Positions 8,971 to 17,621 are shown, counted from the stretch's first letter. The stretch is DNA of 64,000 bases from Actinomadura_E scrupuli (GCF_050971785.1 NZ_JBPCCU010000013.1:1-64000); one strand, 5' to 3'. Translations and numbers: made by a program. Notes: generated by a model not told the origin, from the sequence alone.

Positions 8971-10803
8971 ATGACCCTGCCCGAGCACGAGCAGGCCCTG
9001 GCGGGCTCCGGGCCACGGCGGATCGAGCTGGTGCTGCTCGGAGCCGGGGCCGGTCTGGTGAGCGGCCTGTTCGTCGGGGCGCTGATGGCCTCCCAGACCA
9101 TGTTCGCCGGCCAGGCCCTGGGCGTGCTCCCGGGCTGGGCGGTGTTCACCCTGTACGCGATCCCGACCGGGGCCCTGCTGTCGCTGGTCGTGGGCCACCG
9201 GCCGCACGGGGTCGCGGTGGCCGCCTCCGGCGGGCTGCTGCTGGGGCTGCTCGGCTGGCTGGTGTGGTACCTCACCGTGGATCCGCTGCTGCGCGGCGAC
9301 CTGCCCACCTGGTCGGCCGGGGCGGCCGGCCGGACCTACCGGGAGCTGGTCGGCGACCTGCTGCACGGCACCCTGGCCGGGGTGCTCTACCAGGCGCTCG
9401 TCACGCTGCGCTCCCGGGGCCGCCGCTCCGCCCCCGCCCCGGCGCCCGTCCCGCCGCCGCACGTGGTCATCGTCGGCGGCGGGTTCGGCGGGGTCAGCGC
9501 CGCCCAGCGGTTCGAGCGGCTGGCGCTGCGCGGCCACCGGGTCGACGTGACGCTGGTCAGCGACTCCAACTTCCTGCTGTTCACGCCGATGCTCGCCGAG
9601 GTGGCCTCCGGCGCGCTCGAGGCCCAGCACATCAGCGCGCCCGTCCGGGCGGCCGCGGCCCACACGCGGTTCCGGCGCGGGGTGGTGGAGGAGATCGACA
9701 CCGAGCGCCGGATCGTCCGCGTCGACACCGGCGCGGCGGCGCCCGAGACGATGCCCTACGACCATCTCGTGCTGGCGGTGGGGGCGGTCCCGCACTTCCT
9801 GGACCTGCCCGGGGTCGCCGAGCACTCCTTCACCCTCAAGAGCCTCGCCGACGCCACCGGGCTGCGCGACCACGTGCTGGCGCTGCTGGAGCGGGCCGAC
9901 CTGGAGCCGGACGCCGGCGAGCGGGCGCGGCAGCTGACCTTCGTCGTGGCGGGCGGCGGCTTCGCCGGCACCGAGGCGGTCGCGGAGCTGTTCGACCTGG
10001 TGCACGGGGTGCTGCACTACTACCCCGGCATCCACCCGGACGAGCCGCGCTTCGTGCTGATCCACTCCCGCCCGGCGATCCTCCCCGAGCTGCCGGACGA
10101 GCTGGGCGGCTACGCGCTGGCCAAGCTGCGGGCCCGCGGCATCGAGTTCCGCCTCGGGGTGCGGGCCGCGGAGGCCACCGCGCAGGACGTACGGCTCAGC
10201 GACGGCGAGCGGATCGCGACCCGCACCTTCGTCTGGACGGCGGGCAACCGGCCCAGCCCGCTGCTGGCCTCGTTGCCGGGCGAGCGGGGCCGGGGCGGAT
10301 CGGTGGTGGTCGACGCGGCCTTCCGGGCGGTGGGGATCGACCGGGTCTGGGCCATCGGCGACTGCGCCCAGATCCCCGATCTCGACTCCGACGGCGCGCC
10401 CTTCCCGCCCACCGCGCAGCACGCCCTGCGCGAGGGCAGGACGGCCGCCGACAACGTCGCCGCCGTGCTGCGCGGGCGCAAGCCGAAGGCGTTCCGGTTC
10501 CGTACGATCGGGATCTTCGTCGCGCTCGGCCACCGGACCGCCGCCGGGGAGATCCGGGGCCGGTGCTTCTCCGGCCTGGCCGCGTGGCTGATGTGGCGCG
10601 GCATCTACCTGGCCAAGCTCCCCGGCATGGAGAAGAAGGTCCGGGTGCTCTTCGACTGGACCCTCGATCTGGCGTTCCCGCGCGACATCGTGGTCACCGC
10701 GCCGCCGCCGGCCGCTCCCCGCGTGCCGGACCCCCGCCCGGGCGAGGGCGGCCCCGCCGCCACGGGCTCCCCGGGCCTGCTCGGGAAGGGCTCGGCCTCA
10801 TGA
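8971..10803 (+). CDS. type II NADH dehydrogenase with N-terminal membrane module
   Basis: About 610 residues. Residues 15 to 150 form a membrane module of three or four helices (GAGAGLVSGLFVGALMAS, then LLLGLLGWLVWYL). A cytoplasmic two-dinucleotide-binding flavoprotein follows: VVIVGGGFGGVSAA binds FAD, TFVVAGGGFAGTEA binds NADH and VWAIGDCAQIPD closes the FAD site. By family it passes electrons from NADH to quinone without pumping protons. Most NDH-2 enzymes attach by a C-terminal amphipathic helix, so the N-terminal anchor is unusual; it resembles the repeated modules of the next gene, which overlaps its stop (ATGA). An in-frame ATG at 8920 exists but lies in a hairpin and lacks a ribosome site. 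The C-terminal 50 residues are a Pro/Gly-rich tail. Confidence 0.88.
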   Translation: MTLPEHEQALAGSGPRRIELVLLGAGAGLVSGLFVGALMASQTMFAGQALGVLPGWAVFTLYAIPTGALLSLVVGHRPHGVAVAASGGLLLGLLGWLVWYLTVDPLLRGDLPTWSAGAAGRTYRELVGDLLHGTLAGVLYQALVTLRSRGRRSAPAPAPVPPPHVVIVGGGFGGVSAAQRFERLALRGHRVDVTLVSDSNFLLFTPMLAEVASGALEAQHISAPVRAAAAHTRFRRGVVEEIDTERRIVRVDTGAAAPETMPYDHLVLAVGAVPHFLDLPGVAEHSFTLKSLADATGLRDHVLALLERADLEPDAGERARQLTFVVAGGGFAGTEAVAELFDLVHGVLHYYPGIHPDEPRFVLIHSRPAILPELPDELGGYALAKLRARGIEFRLGVRAAEATAQDVRLSDGERIATRTFVWTAGNRPSPLLASLPGERGRGGSVVVDAAFRAVGIDRVWAIGDCAQIPDLDSDGAPFPPTAQHALREGRTAADNVAAVLRGRKPKAFRFRTIGIFVALGHRTAAGEIRGRCFSGLAAWLMWRGIYLAKLPGMEKKVRVLFDWTLDLAFPRDIVVTAPPPAAPRVPDPRPGEGGPAATGSPGLLGKGSAS

Positions 10804-12251
10804 CGACGTACCGGCAGGGCGCGGTGTCGGGGGCGCTGGCCGGGGTGGCCGGCGGCCTGGTCTTCGGCGCGGCCATGAGCTCGCTCGGCACGCTGCCGAC
10901 GGTGGCCTCCATCGTCCGGGCGGACTCCCCGTACCTCGGTTTCGTGGTGCACATGGCGATCGCGGCCCTCATCGGCGCCGGGTTCGGCCTGCTGGTGGCG
11001 CACCAGCGGGCGCAGACCAGCGAGCTGCTGTTCTGGGGGCTCGTGTACGGCGCGTTCTGGTGGTTCCTCGGACCGCAGACCCTGCTGCCGCTGCTCCTTG
11101 GGCGGCCGGTGGCGTGGGATCTGACCGGCGCGCAGGCGCTGCTGCCCAGCCTCATCGGGCATCTGTTCTACGGCGCCACCACCGCCCTGGTGTTCGTGGC
11201 GCTGCGCCGCGACCGGAGCACCCGGGCGCACTTCCACCCGTGGACGCTCCTGCGCGGCCTGCTCGCCGGGGCCGTCGCCGCGGGCGGGCTGCTGCTGCTG
11301 TTCGCCGCTGGCGCCGGGCCGGACGGCCGCCGCCCGCCGGACGCGCCCGCCCCGGACCTCGGCGGGTCGCTGACCTGGATGCCGGTCATCGCCCTGGTCA
11401 TGGGGCTCGGCTACCCGCTGCTGTTCACCGGCCGGGCCGAGGGCACCGGCCCGGCGCTCGTGCGCGGCACGGCGTACGGGTTCCTGTGGTGGATCGTGGC
11501 CGGTCTCACCGCGCCGCCGCTGCTGGAGGACGCCACGCTCGACTGGTCGCACCGGGCCGCGCAGACCGCGGTCGCCCTGCTGCCCGGCTACGTCCTGCTC
11601 GGGGCCGGCGTCGGCGTGGTGTTCACCTGGCTGGGGGCGCTGGCCCGCGGGCTGTTCGTGGACGACGTCCGGCAGCTGCGCGAGGAGGGGGCCGGTGCCC
11701 GCGGGCTCCGGGCCACCGCCTTCGGGGCGGTGGCGGGCCTGGTCGGCGGGCTGGTCTTCGGAGCGGTGTGGGGCGCGGTCGACCGGCTGTCGGCCGTGGC
11801 GGGGCTCGTCGGCGCCCGGGGCACCACGACCGGCCTCGTCGTGCACCTGGTGATCGCAGTGATCATCGGCGTCTGCTACGCGCTGCTGTTCCGGCGGCGC
11901 AGCTTCGACCTCGCCTCCGGCCTGGGCTGGGGGGTGGCCTACGGGTTCTTCTGGTGGGTGTTCGGGGTGCTGACCCTGCTGCCCGTGCTGCTCGGCGACG
12001 TGACGTGGTGGACCGCCCCGGCGATGGCGCGCGCCTTCCCGTCCCTGGTCGGGCATCTCGCCTACGGGGCGGCGCTGGGGACGGTCTTCCACCGGCTGGA
12101 GATCCGCGAGAACCCGTGGTGGATCACGCGCGGCCAGGCCGAGGCGGAGCGGGTCGCCGCCCGCCGGGAGCAGACCCTGGGTTCGGCCCCGGCGCTGTGG
12201 ATGCTCACGGTCCTGATCGCGCTGACCATTCCGCTGGTCGTCGGCGGCTGA
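10800..12251 (+). CDS. polytopic membrane protein of three tandem homologous modules
   Basis: A 483-residue membrane protein with no recognised function. It consists of three related modules of about 140 to 150 residues. Each has a small-residue-rich first helix (GALAGVAGGLVFGA / GLLAGAVAAGGLLLL / GAVAGLVGGLVFGA), a conserved aromatic helix (YGAFWWFLG / YGFLWWIVA / YGFFWWVFG) and a closing helix (LPSLIGHLFYGA / LLPGYVLLGAG / FPSLVGHLAYGA). About twelve helices are likely. Its ATG overlaps the stop of the NDH-2 gene (ATGA), so the two are translationally coupled and probably act together. A single similar module forms the N-terminus of that NDH-2. A quinone-site or assembly scaffold role is speculation. 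Confidence 0.75.
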   Translation: MTTYRQGAVSGALAGVAGGLVFGAAMSSLGTLPTVASIVRADSPYLGFVVHMAIAALIGAGFGLLVAHQRAQTSELLFWGLVYGAFWWFLGPQTLLPLLLGRPVAWDLTGAQALLPSLIGHLFYGATTALVFVALRRDRSTRAHFHPWTLLRGLLAGAVAAGGLLLLFAAGAGPDGRRPPDAPAPDLGGSLTWMPVIALVMGLGYPLLFTGRAEGTGPALVRGTAYGFLWWIVAGLTAPPLLEDATLDWSHRAAQTAVALLPGYVLLGAGVGVVFTWLGALARGLFVDDVRQLREEGAGARGLRATAFGAVAGLVGGLVFGAVWGAVDRLSAVAGLVGARGTTTGLVVHLVIAVIIGVCYALLFRRRSFDLASGLGWGVAYGFFWWVFGVLTLLPVLLGDVTWWTAPAMARAFPSLVGHLAYGAALGTVFHRLEIRENPWWITRGQAEAERVAARREQTLGSAPALWMLTVLIALTIPLVVGG

Positions 12252-12373
12252 CCGCGCCCCCTCGCCGGCCGGGCGGCGTTCACAGCGAACTCGCAGCTTC
12301 GCCCCATGCTCCGTACAGGACGGTGGTTTCGGATGGTGCCCCGTTCCGGCAACCGATTCCATGGAGTGTCACC

Positions 12374-12943
12374 GTGCGACCGAGGCCCCGCGCCACCGCG
12401 AAGATCCACCTGATCGGCGCGGCCGCCGCCCTGCTGCTGGCGGCCGGCTGCGGAGGGAGCCCGGCCACCGCCAAGCAGGCCGCGACGCCGGGCGCCACTC
12501 CCGGTCCGCGGTCGGCCTTCACCGACTGCCTCCGCAAGAACGGGGTCACGCTGCCGAGCGGGAGGCCCTCCGGACGGCCCTCCGAGCGGCCTTCCGGACG
12601 GCCTTCCGGCGGCGCCGGGGGCTTTCAGCGGTCGATGTCGCCCGAGCAGCAGAAGGCCTTCGAGGCGTGCCGCTCGCTCATGCCCGGCGGCGGGGCGTTC
12701 GGGCGGGACTCCTCGGCGATGCGGGCCTTCCAGGCCTGCCTGGGCGACCACGGGGTGAAACTCCCCGCGGGCCGCGGCCAGGGCCCCGCCGGCACTCCGG
12801 CCCCGGGCGCCACTCCGGCGCCCGGCGGCGGACCGGGCCGTGGCCTGCGGGGGCTGAAGACCTCCGACCCGAAGGTGGCCGCGGCGCTGAAGATCTGCCG
12901 CCCGCTGCTGCCCACCGGCGCCCCCGCCCCGGCACCGTCCTGA
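12374..12943 (+). CDS. secreted lipoprotein with duplicated Cys motifs
   Basis: A 189-residue predicted lipoprotein: short basic N-terminus, hydrophobic core and lipobox LLAAGC. After the anchor comes a repeated motif, AFTDCLRKNGVTLP and later AFQACLGDHGVKLP, each followed by a second Cys motif (KAFEACRSLMP, AALKICRPLLP). A PSGRPSGRPSERPSGRPSG repeat separates the first pair. The paired Cys could form disulfides outside the cell. The GTG start has GGAG 7 bases upstream. Related small lipoproteins occur in actinomycetes, but I know of no function. It lies 120 bases after the NDH-2 unit and before the convergent CPBP protease gene. Confidence 0.75.
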   Translation: MRPRPRATAKIHLIGAAAALLLAAGCGGSPATAKQAATPGATPGPRSAFTDCLRKNGVTLPSGRPSGRPSERPSGRPSGGAGGFQRSMSPEQQKAFEACRSLMPGGGAFGRDSSAMRAFQACLGDHGVKLPAGRGQGPAGTPAPGATPAPGGGPGRGLRGLKTSDPKVAAALKICRPLLPTGAPAPAPS

Positions 12944-12997
12944 CCTGCGAATCCGGGCCCCTGAGCCCGGACCCCGGGACCGCCCGGCGCCGGCCGG

Positions 12998-13768
12998 TCA
13001 CCGCTTCGGCAGCCAGCTCACATGGCCGGTGAGGAGCACGGATCCGACGAAGGCGACGATGTCGATGAGGGCGTGCGCCACCACGAGCGGCATCACCCGG
13101 CCCCACCGCCGGTAGAGCAGGCAGAACACCACGCCCATGACCACGTTGCCGGCGAACCCGCCGAGCCCCTGGTAGAGGTGGTAGCTGCCGCGCAGCAGGG
13201 AACTGGCCGCGATGGTACGGCCGGTGCTCCAGCCCAGCTCGGTCAGCCGGTGCACCAGGTAGCCGAGCACGATCGTCTCTTCCACCACCGAGTTCTGGAT
13301 CGCCGAGGCCACCAGCACCGGGATCCGCCACCACACGTCCGACAGGGTGGAGGGCACCACGGTGAGGTTGAACCCGGCCGCCCTGGCCGCGAGGTACAGG
13401 CACAGCCCCGAGCCGCCGATCACCGCGGCGACGACCGCGCCCCGGCCGAGGTCGCGGGTCTTCTGGTCCGGCGAGAAGCCGAGGGTGCCGCGCAGCGACT
13501 CCCCGCCGCGGGCGAGCAGGTGGGCGACCAGGGCCACCGGCACCAGCGCGGTCGCGATCGAGAACAGCTGCCAGGCCAGCCCCAGCCAGGGCCTGCCGGG
13601 GGCGTAGTCGGTGACCAGCGGGGCCGTCTGCTCGGCCAGCGGCCGGGACCGGGTCACCGAGCCGATGAAGGAGATCAGCGCCGAGACGCCGGAGGCCCCC
13701 AGCGACAGGGCGAGCACGAGGACGACCTCACGGCCGAGCACCCGCCGGTCCACGGGCAGCGGCTCCAT
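12998..13768 (-). CDS. CPBP-family intramembrane metalloprotease
   Basis: A 256-residue polytopic membrane protein with the Abi/CPBP motifs: motif 1 NSVVEETIVLGYL (the paired Glu), motif 2 around RGSYHLYQG, and motif 3 HALIDIVAF. The Arg that often follows the Glu pair (EExxxR) is replaced by Leu in EETIVL, a variant I believe is common in actinomycete members. In characterised relatives these residues bind a metal and cleave substrates within the membrane; some members process prenylated proteins. Starts are possible at GTG 13783 or ATG 13768; the latter is given. It is convergent with the lipoprotein gene and divergent from the pyrophosphatase fusion. Confidence 0.8.
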   Translation of the reverse strand: MEPLPVDRRVLGREVVLVLALSLGASGVSALISFIGSVTRSRPLAEQTAPLVTDYAPGRPWLGLAWQLFSIATALVPVALVAHLLARGGESLRGTLGFSPDQKTRDLGRGAVVAAVIGGSGLCLYLAARAAGFNLTVVPSTLSDVWWRIPVLVASAIQNSVVEETIVLGYLVHRLTELGWSTGRTIAASSLLRGSYHLYQGLGGFAGNVVMGVVFCLLYRRWGRVMPLVVAHALIDIVAFVGSVLLTGHVSWLPKR

Positions 13769-13908
13769 CACATCCTGGGTCACACCGATGATCGTGCCAC
13801 CGCGGCGGAGCGGGTGTGGCCACTTGGGGCCTGATCTCGCGGAACGGCGGCTACGGTGAACGACATACCGGTGGGACCACCGGGCACCGAGGGATGGGAG
13901 CGGCACGG

Positions 13909-15075
13909 GTGGAAGCAGCCGAGGGGCGGCCGGGCGACGTGAACATCCCCGGGTCGATGGCCCGGGTGCTGGCGGACGTGGCCGCCGAGCGGGCCGCCCA
14001 GGACGCGATGTGGGGGCTCCAGGAGTTCCCCGACGGGACCGGGCCCGAGCGGAGCGACGCCGCCGACCGGGCCAAGAGCGCCTGCCGGGACGCCTGGACC
14101 CGGGGCGAGCTGACCTGGCGGCACATCCTCACCGAGGAGTACCTCGAGGCGCTCGCCGAATCCGAGCCGCGGGCCCTGCGCACCGAGCTCGTCCAGACCG
14201 CCGCCGTCGCGGTCAAGTGGATCCAGTCGCTGGACCGCCGCAACGGTTACGTCCGCCACCGGCCCCGCCGGGGCGGCGGGCGTCGCGAGAAACTGGTCCG
14301 CGACCGCATACCCGATCTCATCCGCGCCGCGGGCGGCGAGCCCCGGGTGCGCACCGCGGCCGACGGCGAGTACGTCGAGCTGCTGCGCGCCAAGCTCTAC
14401 GAGGAGGCGGGCGAGTACGTCGCCGGCGGGGACCCCGGGGAACTCGCCGACCTGCTCGAGGTCGTGCTGGCCCTGGCCCGTACGCACGGGGTGGACCCGG
14501 ACCGGCTGGAGCGGCTGCGGGCGGGCAAGGCCGGCGAGCGGGGCGGGTTCGGCGGGCGCCAGGTGCTCGGCCTCCCCGGCGACCCGCACGCCGAGACGCC
14601 CGAGCTCGTCCGGCACAGCGTGCGGGCCCTGCTGCTCGACGGCGACGACCTCCTCCTCTTCCGCCGGACGAGGCCGGACCGTGACCTGTACTGGACCACC
14701 CCGGGCGGCGGCGTCGAGCCCGGCGACCCCGACCCGGTGACCGCGCTGCGCAGGGAGCTCGAGGAGGAACTGGGCGCGGTCGCCGGGGAACTGCGGCAGG
14801 TGTTCACGCTCGCCGAGCAGACCCCGGTCGGCGACCACCTCCACACCTTCTACGCGGGACGGCTGGTGTCGATGGACCTGAGCCGGCGGCACGGACCCGA
14901 GCTCGACAACCCCGCGCGCGGCCGGTACGACCCCGAACGGGTCCCCTGCACCCCCGAGGCCATCGGCGCGCTGAACCTCCGCCCGCACTACCTGGCCGAG
15001 TACCTGCGCGCCCACGCCCGGGAGCTCCCCTCGCTGGCGCCCGGGACCGCGGAGGGGGCCGGCCGGTGCAGGTGA
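13909..15075 (+). CDS. triple fusion: two NTP-pyrophosphatase-like domains plus NUDIX hydrolase
   Basis: About 388 residues in three parts. Residues 15 to 110 (VAAERAAQDAMWG, LTWRHILTEEYLEALAES, ELVQTAAVAVKWI) look like an all-helical MazG-type module. Residues 123 to 220 start with EKLVRDRIPDLI and contain LYEEAGEY and ELADLLEVVLAL, a phosphoribosyl-ATP pyrophosphatase/MazG-like fold. Residues 235 to 365 are a NUDIX domain with the full box GGGVEPGDPDPVTALRRELE then EELGA. All three folds hydrolyse nucleotide diphosphate linkages, so it is probably a house-cleaning enzyme for damaged or non-canonical nucleotides. GTG 13909 has GGGAG at good spacing; ATG 13894 is an alternative. It overlaps the next gene by 10 bases. 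Confidence 0.82.
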   Translation: MEAAEGRPGDVNIPGSMARVLADVAAERAAQDAMWGLQEFPDGTGPERSDAADRAKSACRDAWTRGELTWRHILTEEYLEALAESEPRALRTELVQTAAVAVKWIQSLDRRNGYVRHRPRRGGGRREKLVRDRIPDLIRAAGGEPRVRTAADGEYVELLRAKLYEEAGEYVAGGDPGELADLLEVVLALARTHGVDPDRLERLRAGKAGERGGFGGRQVLGLPGDPHAETPELVRHSVRALLLDGDDLLLFRRTRPDRDLYWTTPGGGVEPGDPDPVTALRRELEEELGAVAGELRQVFTLAEQTPVGDHLHTFYAGRLVSMDLSRRHGPELDNPARGRYDPERVPCTPEAIGALNLRPHYLAEYLRAHARELPSLAPGTAEGAGRCR

Positions 15076-15401
15076 TCGAGATCAAGAACGCCGAGCTGAT
15101 GTCGGCCCTGCAGGAGCGGCTGGCCGAGCTCGGCATCGCCTTCGGCGCCATCGTCTCCCTGATCGGCGCCGTCGACTCGTTCACGCTCTCCACCATGCCC
15201 AAGCGGGACGCCACCCTCAATGTCGTCCACGAGCACCGTCAGCCCGCCGAGATGAGCGGCTCGGGAGAGGTCGTGAACGGCCTGCCGCACATCCACGCGA
15301 CCATGGCGATCGAGGGCGGGAAGGCCATCTCCGGCCACCTGAACGCGGCCACCGTCAAGACCTGGTTCGCGCACGTCTACGTTCTGCCGATGGACCGGTA
15401 G
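15066..15401 (+). CDS. PPC (DUF296) domain protein
   Basis: A 111-residue PPC/DUF296 protein, a small trimeric fold found alone in bacteria and in plant AT-hook proteins. The conserved core NGLPHIHATMAIEGGKAISGHLN carries the His residues thought to bind metal. It has no AT-hook, and bacterial members have no agreed function. The GTG start lies inside the end of the NUDIX fusion gene (10-base overlap) with GGAGGGGG upstream, so the two are coupled. That coupling suggests a shared role in nucleotide or small-molecule metabolism. Confidence 0.82.
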   Translation: MQVIEIKNAELMSALQERLAELGIAFGAIVSLIGAVDSFTLSTMPKRDATLNVVHEHRQPAEMSGSGEVVNGLPHIHATMAIEGGKAISGHLNAATVKTWFAHVYVLPMDR

Positions 15402-15440
15402 CGGGCGCCCCTTCCAGCCCCCGGAAAGCGCCTGAAACTG

Positions 15441-15482
15441 GCAAATCAAGCGCTTGGTTTGCGCTGTGTTCATCGCTAGCCT
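15441..15482 (+). promoter_or_regulatory. promoter overlapped by a 22-base palindrome
   Basis: A near-perfect 22-base dyad (15441-15462; outer arms GCAAA/TTTGC, core CAAGCGCTTG at 15447-15456, one mismatched pair) overlaps a -35 TTGGTT (15454-15459). A -10 TAGCCT (15477-15482) follows after 17 bases. Transcription would begin at or next to the ATG at 15489, suggesting a leaderless mRNA. The core matches AnCAAGnnCTTGnT, the pattern known for the TetR regulator KstR2 and relatives. Which regulator binds here is unknown. Confidence 0.55.
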
Positions 15483-15488
15483 GCCTGC

Positions 15489-15911
15489 ATGGCACGCCAC
15501 CGTACGGATCCAGGGGGCGGTGGCCGGGTCGCGATGACCGTGGCCGCGTCCGCGGCCGTGATCGCCCTCGCGGGCGTCGGCGGTTCCGCGCTCTTCCTGG
15601 CGCTCACCGCCGAGACCCCCTCGCCCTCCGCCCTTCCGGCCTCGGCCACCTCCACCGCCTCGCCCGCCCGGACCCTGACCGTGACGGTCACCGGCCCCGA
15701 ATGCCACGTCTTCGTGAGCGTCCCCGCCGGTGAGGTGCTGCTCGACCGGACCCTCCGGCGGGGGGAGTCGGTGCGGTTCGACGACCCCCGGCTCGCCCTG
15801 GTGCTCAGCGACGGAGGGGCCGCCCAGGTGTACCTCAACGGCGTCCTCCAGGCCCCCGGCGCCGCCGGTGCCCGCCAGGAGTTCAGCGTCTCCCGCGCCG
15901 CCTCCTCCTGA
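15489..15911 (+). CDS. membrane-anchored protein with RodZ C-terminal-like (DUF4115-like) domain
   Basis: A 140-residue protein with one N-terminal membrane helix (residues 16 to 40, AMTVAASAAVIALAGVGGSALFLAL), a Ser/Pro/Ala linker, and an extracytoplasmic beta-rich domain of about 80 residues. That domain (CHVFVSVPAGEVLLDRTLRRGESVRF ... YLNGVLQ) resembles the C-terminal domain of RodZ. It lacks the RodZ helix-turn-helix part. A role in envelope sensing or assembly is plausible but not shown. It is convergent with the VWA lipoprotein gene. Confidence 0.65.
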   Translation: MARHRTDPGGGGRVAMTVAASAAVIALAGVGGSALFLALTAETPSPSALPASATSTASPARTLTVTVTGPECHVFVSVPAGEVLLDRTLRRGESVRFDDPRLALVLSDGGAAQVYLNGVLQAPGAAGARQEFSVSRAASS

Positions 15912-15938
15912 TCCCGTGGGGCCCCGGTCCCCGCCGGG

Positions 15939-17621
15939 TCAGGAGACGGGGCATTCCGAGCCGGTGCACAGCATCCGGACCAGCAGGTCGCGGAAGATGC
16001 GCTCGGCCTCGCGGGGCGTCTGGGAGAGGTAGACCTGCCCGCCGGTGGCCTTCGCGATGTCGCGCAGCGGCCCCACGTCGTTGCCGGGGCCGTAGGCGCC
16101 GATCACGATGTTGACCGGCCGCTTCGGGTCGTACTCGCGCTTGAGCGTCCGGAGCAGCCCGGAGAGCTCGAGCCCGCCGTAGGGGTCGTTGTTCACCCCG
16201 TCGGTGAACACGGTCACCACGTTGTAGACGTCCGGCCGGTAGTCCCTGGAGACCTCACGGAACGCCGCGAGGACGGTGTCGTACAGGCCCGTGTAGGTGC
16301 CCTCCTCGGGCTTGGCGCCGGTCACGGCTTCCAGCAGCAGGTCGCGCTGCCTGGTGCCGCCGACGGTGGCGCCCATCCGCCGGATGGGCGCCACGACGCG
16401 GTAGTCGCGCTTGCCCTTCAGCCGGGTGGAGAACTCCCACATGCCGATCTCCACGAAGTCGGGGGTGAGCGCGAAGCTCTGCTGGATCTGCCTGCTCAGT
16501 GCGTCGATCCGGGCCGTCTCGGTGCCGGGCACCGTCTCCCCCATCGAGGGCGACACGTCCATCACGTCGAGCAGCCGCGCCCCGAGCCGGATGCGGTTCC
16601 ACATTTTGCGGATCTTGGCCGTCGTGGCGGCGTCCAGCGGGGTGAGCCGCCGGGGCGGGGCCGGATCGACTCCGGCGCCGCGGTCCAGGCCGGGGCCGGC
16701 CGTCCCGTCGGGCGCGCGGAAGCCGAGCCGGCTCAGCGCGGCCGTCGTGGCGGTGTCGCCCAGGGTGGCCCGGAACGCGGCCGCCGCCCTGGCCCGGTCC
16801 CGGTCCCGCGTCGTCACGACGTACGGGTAGTCGAGCATGATCGTGCCCTCCACGGGGTACGCCGCGACGACCGGCGAGGCCCCCTGGCCCTGGTTGTGCC
16901 CGGCCACCGACTGCTCGGTCGTGACCGCTATGACCGGTTTGCCCTTCGCGGCGTCCAGGGCGGCGTAAACCGCGGCGGTGTCCTTGACGGCCAGCTGGCG
17001 GAAGGCCAGCATCGCGGTGGCGTAGCGGAGCAGACCCGCCTGACCGGACCCCGCCAGCGGGTGCACGGCCAGCAGCGAGGCCAGACCGGCGGTGTTCGCC
17101 GCCGGCTCGGGCAGGGTGAAACGGGGGCCGCGGGCGGCCGCCGGCACCTGGACCTGGGCGGGGATCAGCGACTTCCAGCTCGCTTTCGCCCCCTGACCGG
17201 CGAGGGCGCGCGCCGCCTCGGCCGGCATCGCCCAGACGACCGGAGACGAGGCGAGCGAGGTGCCGGTCGCGGTCACGCCGGCCGTCCCCTGCGGCGTCCG
17301 CCGGGCCACCGGGATCCACAGCGAGGAGTCGGGCACCCAGACGTCGGGAGCGGCGGCGGCCGGGTCCTCCACCGTCCCGGACAGCCCGTCGGCCGCCTGG
17401 GCGGGAGCCCGCGGGTCGATCCGCACCCGTACGCAGTGCCCGCCCACCTCGGTGCCGTCGAAACGGGCGGCGGCTCCGGCCAGGGCCGGAGCGATGTCCG
17501 GCGCGGCGGCGATCGTCAGGCCCCGGCATCCGGTGGTCTTCGCCGGGCCCGAGCAGGCCACCAGCCCGGCGGCCGTGGTCACGATGATGGTTCCGATCAC
17601 GAGGTGGCGCCTCATGCCCAT
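15939..17621 (-). CDS. substrate-binding and VWA domain lipoprotein
   Basis: A 560-residue lipoprotein (lipobox LVAC near residue 23). Residues 35 to 300 look like a periplasmic substrate-binding fold (LTIAAAPDIAPALAGAA, PDVWVPDSSLW). Residues 345 to 550 form a von Willebrand factor A domain with the MIDAS motif DVSPSMGE and the later VFTDGVNND. This two-domain arrangement is a known actinomycete family without a settled role. It may bind a metal-dependent partner at the cell surface. A CAAGCGCTTG palindrome lies about 50 bases upstream of its start. An internal start MRRHLV is two codons in. Confidence 0.82.
   Translation of the reverse strand: MGMRRHLVIGTIIVTTAAGLVACSGPAKTTGCRGLTIAAAPDIAPALAGAAARFDGTEVGGHCVRVRIDPRAPAQAADGLSGTVEDPAAAAPDVWVPDSSLWIPVARRTPQGTAGVTATGTSLASSPVVWAMPAEAARALAGQGAKASWKSLIPAQVQVPAAARGPRFTLPEPAANTAGLASLLAVHPLAGSGQAGLLRYATAMLAFRQLAVKDTAAVYAALDAAKGKPVIAVTTEQSVAGHNQGQGASPVVAAYPVEGTIMLDYPYVVTTRDRDRARAAAAFRATLGDTATTAALSRLGFRAPDGTAGPGLDRGAGVDPAPPRRLTPLDAATTAKIRKMWNRIRLGARLLDVMDVSPSMGETVPGTETARIDALSRQIQQSFALTPDFVEIGMWEFSTRLKGKRDYRVVAPIRRMGATVGGTRQRDLLLEAVTGAKPEEGTYTGLYDTVLAAFREVSRDYRPDVYNVVTVFTDGVNNDPYGGLELSGLLRTLKREYDPKRPVNIVIGAYGPGNDVGPLRDIAKATGGQVYLSQTPREAERIFRDLLVRMLCTGSECPVS

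Noticed and set aside
8812..10533. 573-codon minus-strand open frame opposite the NDH-2 gene
   Set aside because: It mirrors the codon-position GC bias of the plus-strand gene, has Gln/Gly/Arg-rich low-complexity translation and no domain; the plus strand shows clear FAD and NAD motifs.
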